This document shows, piece by piece, positions 25,645-35,229 of a stretch of DNA of 64,000 nt. Origin of the DNA: Phyto melanocephala (lineage: Eukaryota; Arthropoda; Insecta; Diptera; Rhinophoridae); NCBI GenBank assembly GCA_941918925.1, contig OW799236.1:122523062-122587061 (forward strand), in the 5' to 3' direction. The notes below the pieces were generated by a model. It was not told the DNA's origin and searched no databases. It saw only the letters and a list, made by a program, of their open reading frames with translations. The position numbers and the translations under genes were made by a program. Positions within the stretch are counted from its first letter, which is position 1, and each line of letters starts with the position of its first letter.

Positions 25645-26450
25645 AAAAAACAAGTAAGAGCGCTATATTCGGCCGTGCCGAATCTTATATACCCTTCACA
25701 ACGTGTAGTCATGCAATAACAGTAGTTTGTATCACCATTCCATATGATATACGTACATACATATAAAATACATACATATATAAAAGCATCCCATTGTAAA
25801 ATTATAAATTTACGTATGTATGTTAAAAAAAAATTAAAAAAAAAAATTAAAAAAAAATTTTTTTTTTTAAATAAATAAAATATATATAATAAATATAAAG
25901 TAAAAAAAAAAAAATTAAAAAAAAAATTAAAAAAAAAAATTAATAATAAAAATATAAATAATATATTAAATAAAAAATAAAAAAATAAAAAAAAAATTAA
26001 AAAAAAATATAAAAAAAAATAAAAAAAATTTTTTGGGCTCAGCTGGGATTCGATGCCACGTTTTCTCTAACCAGTATACACGTTTGTATGTATATATGTT
26101 GTTGTTGTAATGTTGTTTTTGTGAAAAAAAATCGAGGTGGTCGTGGGTTTTTGCTCATATCTCAGTTGTTTATGTACCGATGTTTCTGATTTTCAATACC
26201 GATCTACTCCCGAATATTTCTGATATTTTAATACCTCACCCGAGTCCAAGCGATGTCGGAGGGCTTCAAAAAGTTGATTTCAACATACACACGGACACAC
26301 GGACAGACTGACAGGGCTTAATCGACTCCCCTATTCATAAGCTTTCAGAAAATATATACTTTATGGGGTCGGAAATGAAAATTGTAGAAATTTCACACGG
26401 AATGACAAACCTATATATACTCTTTTTCACTGTGTGAAGGGTATAAAAAT
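25645..26450 (+). mobile_element. DINE-1-like element, copy D
   Basis: Left end ACAAGTAAGAGCGCTATATT, hairpin TTCGGCCGTGCCGAA, TATACCCTTCAC; right end TGTGTGAAGGGTATAAAA. The interior has a long A/T tract (25,815-26,030), then GGCTCAGCTGGGATTCGATG and the GATCTACTCCCGAATATT block. It is the same subfamily as nested copy C and matches it closely over its whole length. Confidence 0.85.
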
Positions 26451-27689
26451 AAAAAAATCTACCAATGAAAATAATTTTTAAATTCAAAATTTCGATAAGA
26501 CGACACTTTTCGTAAAATAAAGACTTGTTTACAATGTTTTTTAAATTTAAAATTTTTAAAAAATTATTTTAAATTGAAGAAAAGTCGATATTTTTCTTGA
26601 GCAGAAAATTTTTTTTTGCCAGTTTGCTGTCATCTGTGTGTTTCCAAGCCATAGATCAGCAAGTTTTTAGCAGATTTCGCTCACACATATATAGAATCCC
26701 GTGGCAGTATAATTAAATGGTTAGAAAAATAAGCAAAGCCACTCAATTTAACAGCTATACTCTTGCAGTTATATAAATTCACTTCTTTGTCTAACTATAC
26801 TTATGTTAGTATGTATATACAACCAAAAATTGTTTTATTAAAAGAATTTTAAATAAATTAAAAGTAAAAATAATATTAAAAATATTTTTTTTTACAATTA
26901 AAACAGGTCTCAAATATTTATAAAACAAGACTAAAACATTTTTCATTTTATTTTACGAAACATTGTAACGCTTGCCGGGTACAACAAGTACTTAATGTAA
27001 AATCAAATAGTTTGAATATACCGAAATAAAAAAATATATACACATGGGTGTCCCGGTGGACTACTCAGTAGTGTAATCTGAGTTTCTGCTCTACTACACT
27101 ATAGACTTTTTTTATACATATACCTACGTATAAGCAACATAAAAACTTGTGTTATTTGAGGAGCTTGTGTACAAGCACATGAGATGTTTTTTATAATTGT
27201 AAATAAAATAAAAAATTAAATATCTAAAAGGTGTTAAAATTATATCTTCAAGGATTCCTTAAACAGTTTCTTCAAGAAAAAATAAAAACATCTTAACAAA
27301 ATTAAATTTTGTTCAGTTATATTCTTAAAATTTAAAATTAAACATTTTTTAATGTTAAACTGTTTAAGCTAAAAAAAAAAAATAAAGTTATACCGTTTTA
27401 TTGCTCATTAACCAGGCAATCCAAAACTATTAAAAAAATTTACTTAAAAACTATAAGATATACTTATACTTATACCCTACTTAACACTGTAAGCATATTT
27501 CTTCTTTGTAATTGTTTAAAAATTACCACGAACGACAAATAATTCAAATCGGCCCACATTTACAAAAGTTACAAGTCCTGAAGGATTTTTTTTAAGCCCG
27601 TGGATTCCAATACTCGCGGCGTGTCTAATAATGCAACTACAGAAACGATTTGGTCCCCTGCTTCGAGCCCTAGTTTGCTTGGTACGATA
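26451..27689. other. Spacer merging into old Helitron/DINE-like sequence
   Basis: GCTTGCCGGGTACAACAAGT near 26,970-26,989 resembles a Helitron 3' end. From about 27,500 onward phrases such as TCGGCCCACATTTACAAAAG suggest repeat sequence that continues after the hAT element, at 33,429. No gene is seen. Confidence 0.4.
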
Positions 27690-28526
27690 TAGGGTGATCG
27701 ATTATTCGACTTTTTTAAGAAACCGGTTTTCAAATAGTTTGAAATTTAGAATTTAAAAAAAATCGGTTGTTTTTTGAAAATTGAGAAAAAACCGGTTAAC
27801 CGGCTCGAATATATATAATATAATATTTAGAGAAAAAATTAAAAAATATCGTACAAAAAGATTGTAATAAAAATTTTATCTAAATATAAAATTTTTACAG
27901 TTTATATACGTTTGGCTGCACAATAATGCAATAACTGACATGAATGCAGTTGACTAATTTGGTTTTAATTAGTTGAATTTAAGGACAAAAGGTACTTTTT
28001 ACAAATAAAATAAATAAATACAATAAATTAATACATAAATAAATAAGACTTTTTGTAGGACTAATATGCACTAACGTATTATGTTTGAAATGATTTTTAT
28101 AATTTTAATTACATTTTACAGGCTAGGAAGAAAATCTTAAAAATTTCATTTTAAAAATTCTTTCTTATACAACTGACAGACATACAAATATAGGCTAAAT
28201 TAGTTTGTTCGATGGTTTAATTGAAATTTAATGCCATTGATTAAAATTAGGATCTGGAAGGAGAGATTATTGGTTTTTCTTTATTGTAACTACACTTTTT
28301 ACCTAAAAGTGATTGGTCAGTTAAGTTTATGATTCAATTTCCTTTTACTTTTAACGTTAGGTTTATATCCTATAAAAAAAATAATATTTAAGCTCAATAA
28401 TTTTTCTTATTTTACATTTGTTTTTAAAACAACAAATAAATTTCTTACAATAATATGGAAGAATATTTAATAGTTTTTATTTTCTGATTTTTTGAAACTT
28501 TTCGCGTACTAAAAAAAAAAACATAT

Positions 28527-28992
28527 TACAAACTTCACGGCGTGCACACGCACACGGCAACACACGGAACATTAAATTTTAAAAACCAAAAGAAATAAAA
28601 ATAAAATAAAATATTTAAAATTAAACAATAAACATTATATATAGTGAACGTTTTGTTTAATCATTTGTGGAATTAAAGGAAATTTATTAAACCTTTTTTT
28701 TAATACAAAACAAGATAAATAAATAAATAAAAGTTTAATACTGGCCAGTTAAGGTGAAGTAAAGAGAACAGAAGTACCTATAAAAATTAAGATTAATTAA
28801 AGAGTAATTCTAAACCTAAAATCTCTTACAATAATACAAAGTTCAATAACTTTAAAGCAGAGAAACAGATCAACATAACGACACAAAATACACAAAATAA
28901 ATAACTGCTTTTTACAATAATAAAACTCCTTCATTACTACAATAATAAAAATAACATACAAATAAATAATCTCTCTATTAATAAATACAATC
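28527..28992 (+). promoter_or_regulatory. LINE 5' UTR / probable internal promoter
   Basis: Begins TACAAACTTCACGGCGTGCA, followed by CACACGCACACGGCAACACA, a G+C-richer block than its surroundings, then AT-rich leader up to ORF1. Non-LTR elements of this kind carry an internal promoter at the 5' end. No specific core element could be defined here. Confidence 0.5.
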
Positions 28993-29943
28993 ATGTCCAC
29001 GCGTAGAACTAAGAGAACAGCTGATGTTGGCGATCACACCTCATCGTTAATTATGTCCTCGCGTATGGAAAAGAGAACAGCAGATGAAGCTGAGCTTAGC
29101 TCTTTGTCTGATAACACGCCATCAGTGGCTGATCTGATTTTTTCTAATTCAAATGACTCTCGCACACGTAGTCGTTTGTGGAATTGGTTAGACACTAAAT
29201 TTACTAAACAAGATGAGTATATTAAAGAGCAATCGCAATTAATAAAAGATATGATCGCTGAAAGTAAGAGTAGTTTACTAACTCTTATTGAACAAAAATT
29301 TAATGATTTCAAAAACGAGATAATAAACGATGTAAGAAAGGAAGTAAAAGAGTTAAGTGATAGGGTAACTAATTTAGAGGCTGCCAATTTGGAAATTGAT
29401 TTATTAAAATCTGATGTACAAAGTTTAAAATTAAAGTGTTTAAGTCAAGAAAATTCTGCAGTGGCGCCAGATATCCGAATCACTGGGTTACCTTTTTATA
29501 ATAATGAGAACTTAAAAGAAATTTTTGATAATATTTGTGGCTCGTTTAATATAACTGCACCATTGTTCAAGTCTATATTTCGTGTAAAACATTACAAAAA
29601 TTATAGAAACGTTGATGATCCACCCATAGTGGTTAAATTCAACAGTCCATACGAAAAAAACTTTTTCTTGAGAACTGCCGCAGCGTATAGACGGAATTAT
29701 AAATCTCCGTTACGTTTGTCTATTGCCGGTTTTGACAGTGACTCCTTTTTTTACGTTAATGAAAATCTTACGCCACACAATTACGGCATATTTAAAACAG
29801 CACTTAAACTTAAGAAGGATGAACTGTTAAGGTCCGTTTATACACAACGTGGACTTGTATACGTTAAACAACACGAAAATAATGATCCGTTGAAAATTAC
29901 ATTTCCAGATGAATTAAAACAATTTTTTCGCTCCACAAACTAA
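28993..29943 (+). CDS. LINE ORF1 protein (nucleic-acid-binding)
   Basis: 316 residues from an ATG to TAA. Seen in the protein: a basic, Ser/Thr-rich N-terminus with an imperfect internal duplication (residues 1-20 and 21-38, both M-S-(T/S)-R ... KRTAD); a heptad-like, charged coiled coil at about 65-152; an RRM-like core at about 158-230 starting DIRITGLPFYN and including VVKFNSPYEKN; and a C-terminal domain at about 240-300 (NENLTPHNYGIFKTALKLKK, YVK). There is no CCHC zinc knuckle. ORF1 proteins of LINEs bind the element RNA and form trimers or particles with it. The coiled coil plus RRM plus C-terminal layout is the non-zinc-finger kind, and the C-terminus resembles the baculovirus FP-protein C-terminal fold type. 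It precedes ORF2 by 200 bases and uses a different frame. Function is inferred from layout and position; the coding frame itself is certain. Confidence 0.88.
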   Translation: MSTRRTKRTADVGDHTSSLIMSSRMEKRTADEAELSSLSDNTPSVADLIFSNSNDSRTRSRLWNWLDTKFTKQDEYIKEQSQLIKDMIAESKSSLLTLIEQKFNDFKNEIINDVRKEVKELSDRVTNLEAANLEIDLLKSDVQSLKLKCLSQENSAVAPDIRITGLPFYNNENLKEIFDNICGSFNITAPLFKSIFRVKHYKNYRNVDDPPIVVKFNSPYEKNFFLRTAAAYRRNYKSPLRLSIAGFDSDSFFYVNENLTPHNYGIFKTALKLKKDELLRSVYTQRGLVYVKQHENNDPLKITFPDELKQFFRSTN

Positions 29944-30143
29944 GTTTGCTTATATAATTTTATGTCAGTTTATCTCTTTTTTAAATTTAAGTTTATTTTT
30001 TTCTTTAAATTTGTTCAATACTACACCTAATAATATTGATTTTATGATAGTATGTATTTTTGTTAAAAATGTTTTTATAAAGAAAAATTTCCTTAATATT
30101 TTGTTTGAAACTTTTAGCATTGCGGGTTTTAAAATGTTTTATT
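29944..30143 (+). other. ORF1-ORF2 intergenic spacer of the LINE
   Basis: Two hundred AT-rich bases between the ORF1 stop and the first in-frame ATG of ORF2. The ORF2 frame is open upstream as far as a TTG at 30,105. ORF2 would need reinitiation or internal entry, because no overlap or frameshift joins the ORFs. Confidence 0.6.
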
Positions 30144-32981
30144 ATGAGTTTTAACATAGATAATGGTGGAAGATCCAAAGATATAACGATGAGTATGGTC
30201 AAGATTTTGGCCAAATATAAGAAAGGCTTTAAAATCGTGCACATAAATGCTCAAAGCCTAAATAATAAAATTGACGAATTTAGATTTGTTTTTGAGAATT
30301 CAAACATTGATATCATTTGTGTTTCTGAAACTTGGTTTGCAACAACGACTCCTGATAGCCTTATTTGTCTTGATGGTTATAAAGTTTTTAGGGCTGATAG
30401 GGAAAATCATGCCGGCGGTGTTGCCATTTTTGTCAAAAACGAAATTTCTTGTAGGATTTGCCACATATCGTCTCTGGAAAATTGTATAATTCTACGGGAA
30501 GCCCAAAGAGTTGAATTTATTTTTGTTGAGGTTTCATCATCTAGTGGGAAGATGTTGGTTGGATGTGTTTACAGGCCAAATAATAGAATACCTTTGGCAG
30601 TTTTATATTCCACTCTCGAAACTCTCACAACGGAGTATAATGACATTGTGATAACTGGGGATTTCAATTCAAATATATTGGTAGATGCCACACTTCCTGA
30701 TAATATGTTATCCCTAGGTCTTTTTTCAGTTAATACAGCAAGTCCAACACATCATACCGCCACAACAAGTACTTTGATTGACCTTTTTTTTGTGTCCAAC
30801 ATTTCAAATATAATGTGTTATGATCAGATATCGGCACCTTGTTTTTCCAAACATGATTTGATTTTCTTGACCTACAACTTTCAGGTGCAACCAGTTAATC
30901 GGTGTTTTAGTTTTCGTGACTTTAATAGTATTGACTATAATCTTTTATACGAACTTTTTTCACACATCAATTGGAGTGATATTTATTATATGCCTTCAGT
31001 CGATGATCAATCTTCATTCTTGGAGCACAATATTCAGTACCTTTACAGCGAAAATGTACCACTTAAATATAAGAGAATTACGCAGAGGCAAAAACCCTGG
31101 TGTACGGAAGCTATCAGGGATGCCATACGCATAAGAGATGTGGCTTATGCAAGGTGGAAAAAATTTAGGACTCAAGAACTAAAATTTCAGTTTTCGCTGG
31201 CGAGAAATGTTGTCAATAGACGAATTAAACATGCCAAAACCGAATATTATTCCACACGGTTTAGCTCGGCAATAGACTCTAGGCAAACTTGGAAAGCTAT
31301 CCGTGAAATAGGTATTGGCAAAACTGACAAGAATAATGATTGCCAAATTGATGCAAATACTCTTAACGAATCTTTTGCGAGCACTCCTTCGATACAAGCG
31401 AACCTCGGCTTCTACGATTTTTCCTCACATTCGTCGAATATTAATATTGACAACGAGTTTTTTAGATTTTCCTATGTTTCTCAATATGATGTTATCTCGA
31501 TTATCCATTTGATGAAATCCAACGCAGTGGGATTTGATGATATGCACCCTAGATTCGTAAAGATAATTTTGCCTTTGATTTTACCTTACATTACTCATTT
31601 GTTTAATACTATTATAATGTCTGGTACGTATCCGTTAAGATGGAAACATGCGAAAGTTATTCCAATACCCAAGTCAAATGGTGAATACCGACCAATAGCC
31701 ATCTTGTGCTATCTGTCAAAAGTTTTGGAAAAACTATTGTATGGTCAAATGTTAGGATATATAAATGAACGTAACTTGCTTTCTAACATGCAATCTGGGT
31801 TTCGCCAGGGTCATAGCTGTATTACAGCTCTTGCGGAGGTATGTGAGAATATACGACAGAGACTCGATAATGGGGACATTAACTTTTTAGTGCTTCTTGA
31901 TCATTCGAAGGCATTTGACACAGTGGATCATCAGATGCTCATTAATAAACTGAGATACTTTTTTCGTTTTGATACTACGTCTACCAATCTCATTTTTTCT
32001 TACCTTTCGGCGCGTACACAATCGGTTTTTATGAATGACTCTTGGTCAAACTCTTTATCTCTAACTAAAGGAGTGCCACAGGGCTCTATTTTGGGGCCAC
32101 TTCTTTTTTCGATATATGTAAATGATTTGCCTGAACAATTATCCAATTGCAAAATCCACTTGTATGCGGATGATGTGCAACTTTATTTAAGTAGCCCTGT
32201 GAATAGTATTGCTTTTGGTATATCATCTGTAAATGCTGAAATAGACAAAATATACCTGTGGGCTGTTGCAAACGGGCTCTCTTTGAATCCGCGCAAATCT
32301 AAGTGCATTATTATATGTAGAAAAAGTATTGCCCATACCATTGTTCCCTCCATTGCTGATAAAATTGTCATAAATGGTGAGAAGATTGAGATTGTGAAAG
32401 CAGCGAAAAATTTGGGAATAATTATTAACAATAGTCTCACTTGGAACGATCATGTGAAGTCTTTAGTTGGTCAGTCCTATATTAAGTTACGGGCCCTATG
32501 GTTGACACAATACTTTACCCCATTGAGGATAAGACTTCTTCTTGCCAAGACATATCTGATTCCTAGTTTAATTTATGGATGTGAACTGTTTGCAAACTGT
32601 GATTCAGTTAGCAAAAGGAGATTAAATACCTTATTCAACAATATTCTGAGATATGTGTACGGTATAAGACGTTTCGATCGTGTTTCATTCGTTTCAAACA
32701 GTCTGTATGGAGTGTCTTTTGAAAATCTTTTGAAAATCCGAACTCTTATTTTTTTACACAGAGTGATAAACACTAAAACCCCCAAATATTTATTTGATAG
32801 GATACGTTTTTTTCAATCTCGGAGGAACCATAATATTATAATTCCACGGCATCAAACCTTAGTCTCCGAATGGCAGTTTTTTATTCATGCAGCTCGTCTT
32901 TGGAACATTCTTCCACTAAATCAACAACTAAATCGTAATGCTAACAGTTTCAAAATGTTTTTATATAACTTTTTTTCATAA
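30144..32981 (+). CDS. LINE ORF2: AP endonuclease and reverse transcriptase
   Basis: 945 residues from the first ATG. The open frame extends 13 codons further upstream to a TTG, which I did not use as the start. N-terminal APE-type endonuclease (about 30-245): HINAQSL, SETW at 61-64, GCVYRPN, GDFN at 172-175, and SKHD at 235-238 where SDH is common. Reverse transcriptase (about 495-770): PIPKSNGEYRPIAIL, GFRQGHSC, motif A LLDHSKAFD with Asp 586 and 592, GVPQGSILGPLLF at 643-655, and catalytic YADD at 674-677. A C-terminal region of about 175 residues ends with an AARLWNILP motif, as in CR1/Jockey-type proteins. No RNase H domain and no CCHC finger. It nicks target DNA and primes cDNA synthesis on the cut end (target-primed reverse transcription). 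All catalytic residues are present, so the protein could be active. Confidence 0.95.
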   Translation: MSFNIDNGGRSKDITMSMVKILAKYKKGFKIVHINAQSLNNKIDEFRFVFENSNIDIICVSETWFATTTPDSLICLDGYKVFRADRENHAGGVAIFVKNEISCRICHISSLENCIILREAQRVEFIFVEVSSSSGKMLVGCVYRPNNRIPLAVLYSTLETLTTEYNDIVITGDFNSNILVDATLPDNMLSLGLFSVNTASPTHHTATTSTLIDLFFVSNISNIMCYDQISAPCFSKHDLIFLTYNFQVQPVNRCFSFRDFNSIDYNLLYELFSHINWSDIYYMPSVDDQSSFLEHNIQYLYSENVPLKYKRITQRQKPWCTEAIRDAIRIRDVAYARWKKFRTQELKFQFSLARNVVNRRIKHAKTEYYSTRFSSAIDSRQTWKAIREIGIGKTDKNNDCQIDANTLNESFASTPSIQANLGFYDFSSHSSNINIDNEFFRFSYVSQYDVISIIHLMKSNAVGFDDMHPRFVKIILPLILPYITHLFNTIIMSGTYPLRWKHAKVIPIPKSNGEYRPIAILCYLSKVLEKLLYGQMLGYINERNLLSNMQSGFRQGHSCITALAEVCENIRQRLDNGDINFLVLLDHSKAFDTVDHQMLINKLRYFFRFDTTSTNLIFSYLSARTQSVFMNDSWSNSLSLTKGVPQGSILGPLLFSIYVNDLPEQLSNCKIHLYADDVQLYLSSPVNSIAFGISSVNAEIDKIYLWAVANGLSLNPRKSKCIIICRKSIAHTIVPSIADKIVINGEKIEIVKAAKNLGIIINNSLTWNDHVKSLVGQSYIKLRALWLTQYFTPLRIRLLLAKTYLIPSLIYGCELFANCDSVSKRRLNTLFNNILRYVYGIRRFDRVSFVSNSLYGVSFENLLKIRTLIFLHRVINTKTPKYLFDRIRFFQSRRNHNIIIPRHQTLVSEWQFFIHAARLWNILPLNQQLNRNANSFKMFLYNFFS

Positions 32982-33232
32982 TTGCTCTTGTTTTTTTTTT
33001 TTTTTTTTTTTTTGATTTAACATGTTTTAAATGACTTATTTCTCTATAATTGTATTTTTTTTTTTTTTTTTTGTTTATTTTAATACTAAGAACCATTTTG
33101 TTATAATTATACATATGTAGTTAAATATTCTTGTAACATTATACGCTCCTGTACTGTAATTATAAGACATTGTCTTGTTGTACAGGAAATGAAAATAAAT
33201 GAAAAAATAAATAAATAAATAAATAAATAAAT
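32982..33232 (+). other. LINE 3' UTR and (AAAT)n tail
   Basis: Contains two long T runs (about 32,989-33,014 and 33,056-33,072), a small AAGACATTGTCTT hairpin near 33,165-33,177, and a tail of about seven AAAT/AATA repeats. Simple-repeat tails rather than plain poly(A) are known in CR1-like elements. The hairpin plus tail is the probable RT recognition site (inference). Confidence 0.7.
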
Positions 33233-33428
33233 ACATATACTATGGTACGATTGGTTACAAAGATATATGAAAATAAACTTAAAAAATAAAAAAACGGCTT
33301 ATTCGGATAAAAAAACCGGTGTATTCGATATTCGAAAAATCAACATTTAGAAAAAACCGCCAGCTGAAAAAGGAAAAAGCCGGGTTTTCCAACGGTTGTA
33401 AAATCGAGTCGATCACCCTAGTACGATA

Positions 33429-33800
33429 TGAATTAGAAAAAAGGGCGTGGCCGCATATCTGTAAAAATCACTTTAGAACGGTTTGACGGATTTTGCTGAT
33501 CCAAATTTTAATGTATTCGTTATAACTAGGACAACGTTAATATAGAGCAGAAATTTTAAAATTGTTCGTGAAATCTCCAATACAAATATAATTAGTTCGC
33601 TATCCAATTTAAACTTGAGAACGGCATGACGGATTTCACCAAATCTTTTTTTGCTGCATTTATAACTAGCAGAACAGAGTTCAAGTTAAAAAATAAGAAT
33701 AATGAAAAATCGGGCGCGGTATCACCAATACAAGAAAAATATATCTTAATGGATATTTGAAGCTATAATTGCAAATATTTTTTAATTTCTTATATGTGCC
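33429..33800. repeat. Helitron/DINE-like sequence flanking the hAT copy
   Basis: AAAGGGCGTGGCCGCATATC, then two similar blocks (TTTAGAACGGTTTGACGGAT and TTGAGAACGGCATGACGGAT about 135 bases apart). This continues the sequence left of 27,682 once the hAT element is removed. It is the oldest, outer layer of the nest. No termini were resolved. Confidence 0.5.
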
Positions 33801-35037
33801 CTTAATAACGAAAGTGGTCTCAGTTAAGAAAAAGTAGATAAATGAGTTTATCAGTTCCTTTACACAACATTACTTTAAGCTAAATGAGTTCTATCATCAC
33901 CCTTGTTCTGACAATCGCATTTCGTATATTGACTATTTATTGTGTTATAAATGTTTTATCTTTGCGATTTCAAACTAAAAGTATGTACTGATGTGAATTG
34001 TGGTATTTCGTTTAAACTGAAGCCCATAAATTATGTAAGAACGAAACAAAAAATCTTTTCTTTTTAACTGGACATAAACCAATTATGTTGTTTATCAATT
34101 TCGGTAAAAAAATGTAAAATATGAAAACGCGTGAACTGCAAAACATGCACTGGTGCTTTACATATCGAATGTGATTAAAGAGTACTTAAATACCTCCATT
34201 TGTGCACTAACTTTGTTTAGTTTTAAAAACATAATTAACAAAGCTGTATTTGCTGTAGGTCGGTAAGATATCCAAATAAATATTGATTTCAACTGACCTC
34301 CATACAAAGCAAAATTCCCTTTGTAAAGGTTTTCCCAAAAAGAATTTTTCTATGCTCCTTATTTATAATAAGTTTGATGTAAAATAAAAACTTTTAGTTT
34401 TGAATTTTTCATTTCAGTCAATTACATGTGATTTAAACACGTGAGTTTTGAATAATCAACTAGTTAACGTGACACACAATTTTATAATTCATTTACATAG
34501 TTAGAGCACAATAATATTATTAAATAATACTAATACTTTTACGTTCAACTTGTACACACATACCTAAAAACTGAAGTATATCTCAAGTTATGTAAGTTTA
34601 GTTTGCATAGCTAGAATGTCATTTACAACATTTAAACAAAAGGCCATAAATTCTTTGCGACTAACAACAATTAGGTGTATGTATGTATTTGTCCTTATCA
34701 GTTGTTAAAAAATAAAGAAGAAAACATAATTATAAATAGATTTGTAAACAGTTGTATACAAACACAAAATATAAGTGTTATTTAAGTCTTAAGGCATGGA
34801 AGGTAAACGTGAAGAGCTAATGGAAAAACTGATTACCTAATACAAAAATTATTTATTTATTTTTTTGTTGTTTTTGTTTTTGTTTTGTATTGATAAGAAT
34901 CGAACAAAGAAAGTTGTAAAGAATTGTTTGTTATTGCTAATTTAAAACAATGTGGTTGAATTGATAAAGTTTTATACGTAATACAAATTATTTTAAAATT
35001 TTGCACACAACAATTGACACTGTGTTGTAGGCTCAAG
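33801..35037. other. Noncoding spacer
   Basis: AT-rich, no ORF with a domain, no recognised element. Confidence 0.5.
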
Positions 35038-35229
35038 TACATAATTGAGGAATTCACCAGGTATCCTAAGTGTCCTAATGTCATAATTTTTAAAAAATTA
35101 AAAAAAAGTTAAAAAACTTTGCAATGAACAATACATTATTGTTCATTGTTTTTTTTTTTAATTTTTGAAAAATTATGACATCATGACAATACGACCCTTA
35201 GGACTTCTTGTGAATACAGCAATTATGTA
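35038..35229. mobile_element. Foldback MITE with TA ends
   Basis: The element is one long imperfect palindrome: TACATAATTG at the left is inverted as CAATTATGTA at the right. Inside, CCTAAG, GTC and ATGTCATAATTTTT on the left mirror AAAATTATGACAT, GAC and CTTAGG on the right, down to CAATGAACAATA at the centre. Ends flanked by TA fit a Tc1/mariner-type non-autonomous element. Transcripts would fold into a long hairpin. Confidence 0.7.

Larger units (their letters stand above)
28527..33232 (+). mobile_element. Full-length non-LTR (LINE) retrotransposon, CR1/Jockey-group
   Basis: A 4.7-kb element bounded by ACATAT duplications (28,521-28,526 and 33,233-33,238). Order: 5' UTR of about 466 bases, ORF1, a gap of 200 bases, ORF2 with endonuclease and reverse transcriptase, a 3' UTR with long T runs, and an (AAAT)n tail. 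No LTRs, no integrase and no RNase H are present. The two intact ORFs and intact 5' end suggest a recent insertion. The (AAAT)n tail, APE-type endonuclease and absent RNase H fit CR1-like or Jockey-group LINEs. The clade cannot be settled without a phylogeny. Confidence 0.92.
27690..33420 (+). mobile_element. hAT-like MITE, copy 1, split by a retrotransposon
   Basis: Terminal inverted repeats TAGGGTGATCGA (27,690) and TCGATCACCCTA (ending 33,420). They are flanked by an exact 8-bp duplication GTACGATA at 27,682-27,689 and 33,421-33,428, the hAT hallmark. Many AACCGG/CCGGTT words lie just inside both ends. Removing the insertion at 28,527-33,238 leaves about 1.02 kb with no transposase ORF, and this matches the inverted uninterrupted copy at 38,746-39,792 along its length. 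It is therefore a non-autonomous element whose mobilising transposase is not in this window. Confidence 0.9.

Noticed and set aside
29034..29387. Minus-strand ORF over LINE ORF1
   Set aside because: Shadow of the coiled-coil coding region on the opposite strand.
30105..30143. Upstream extension of LINE ORF2 from a TTG
   Set aside because: The first ATG at 30,144 gives a normal endonuclease N-terminus; the extra 13 codons show no conserved motif.
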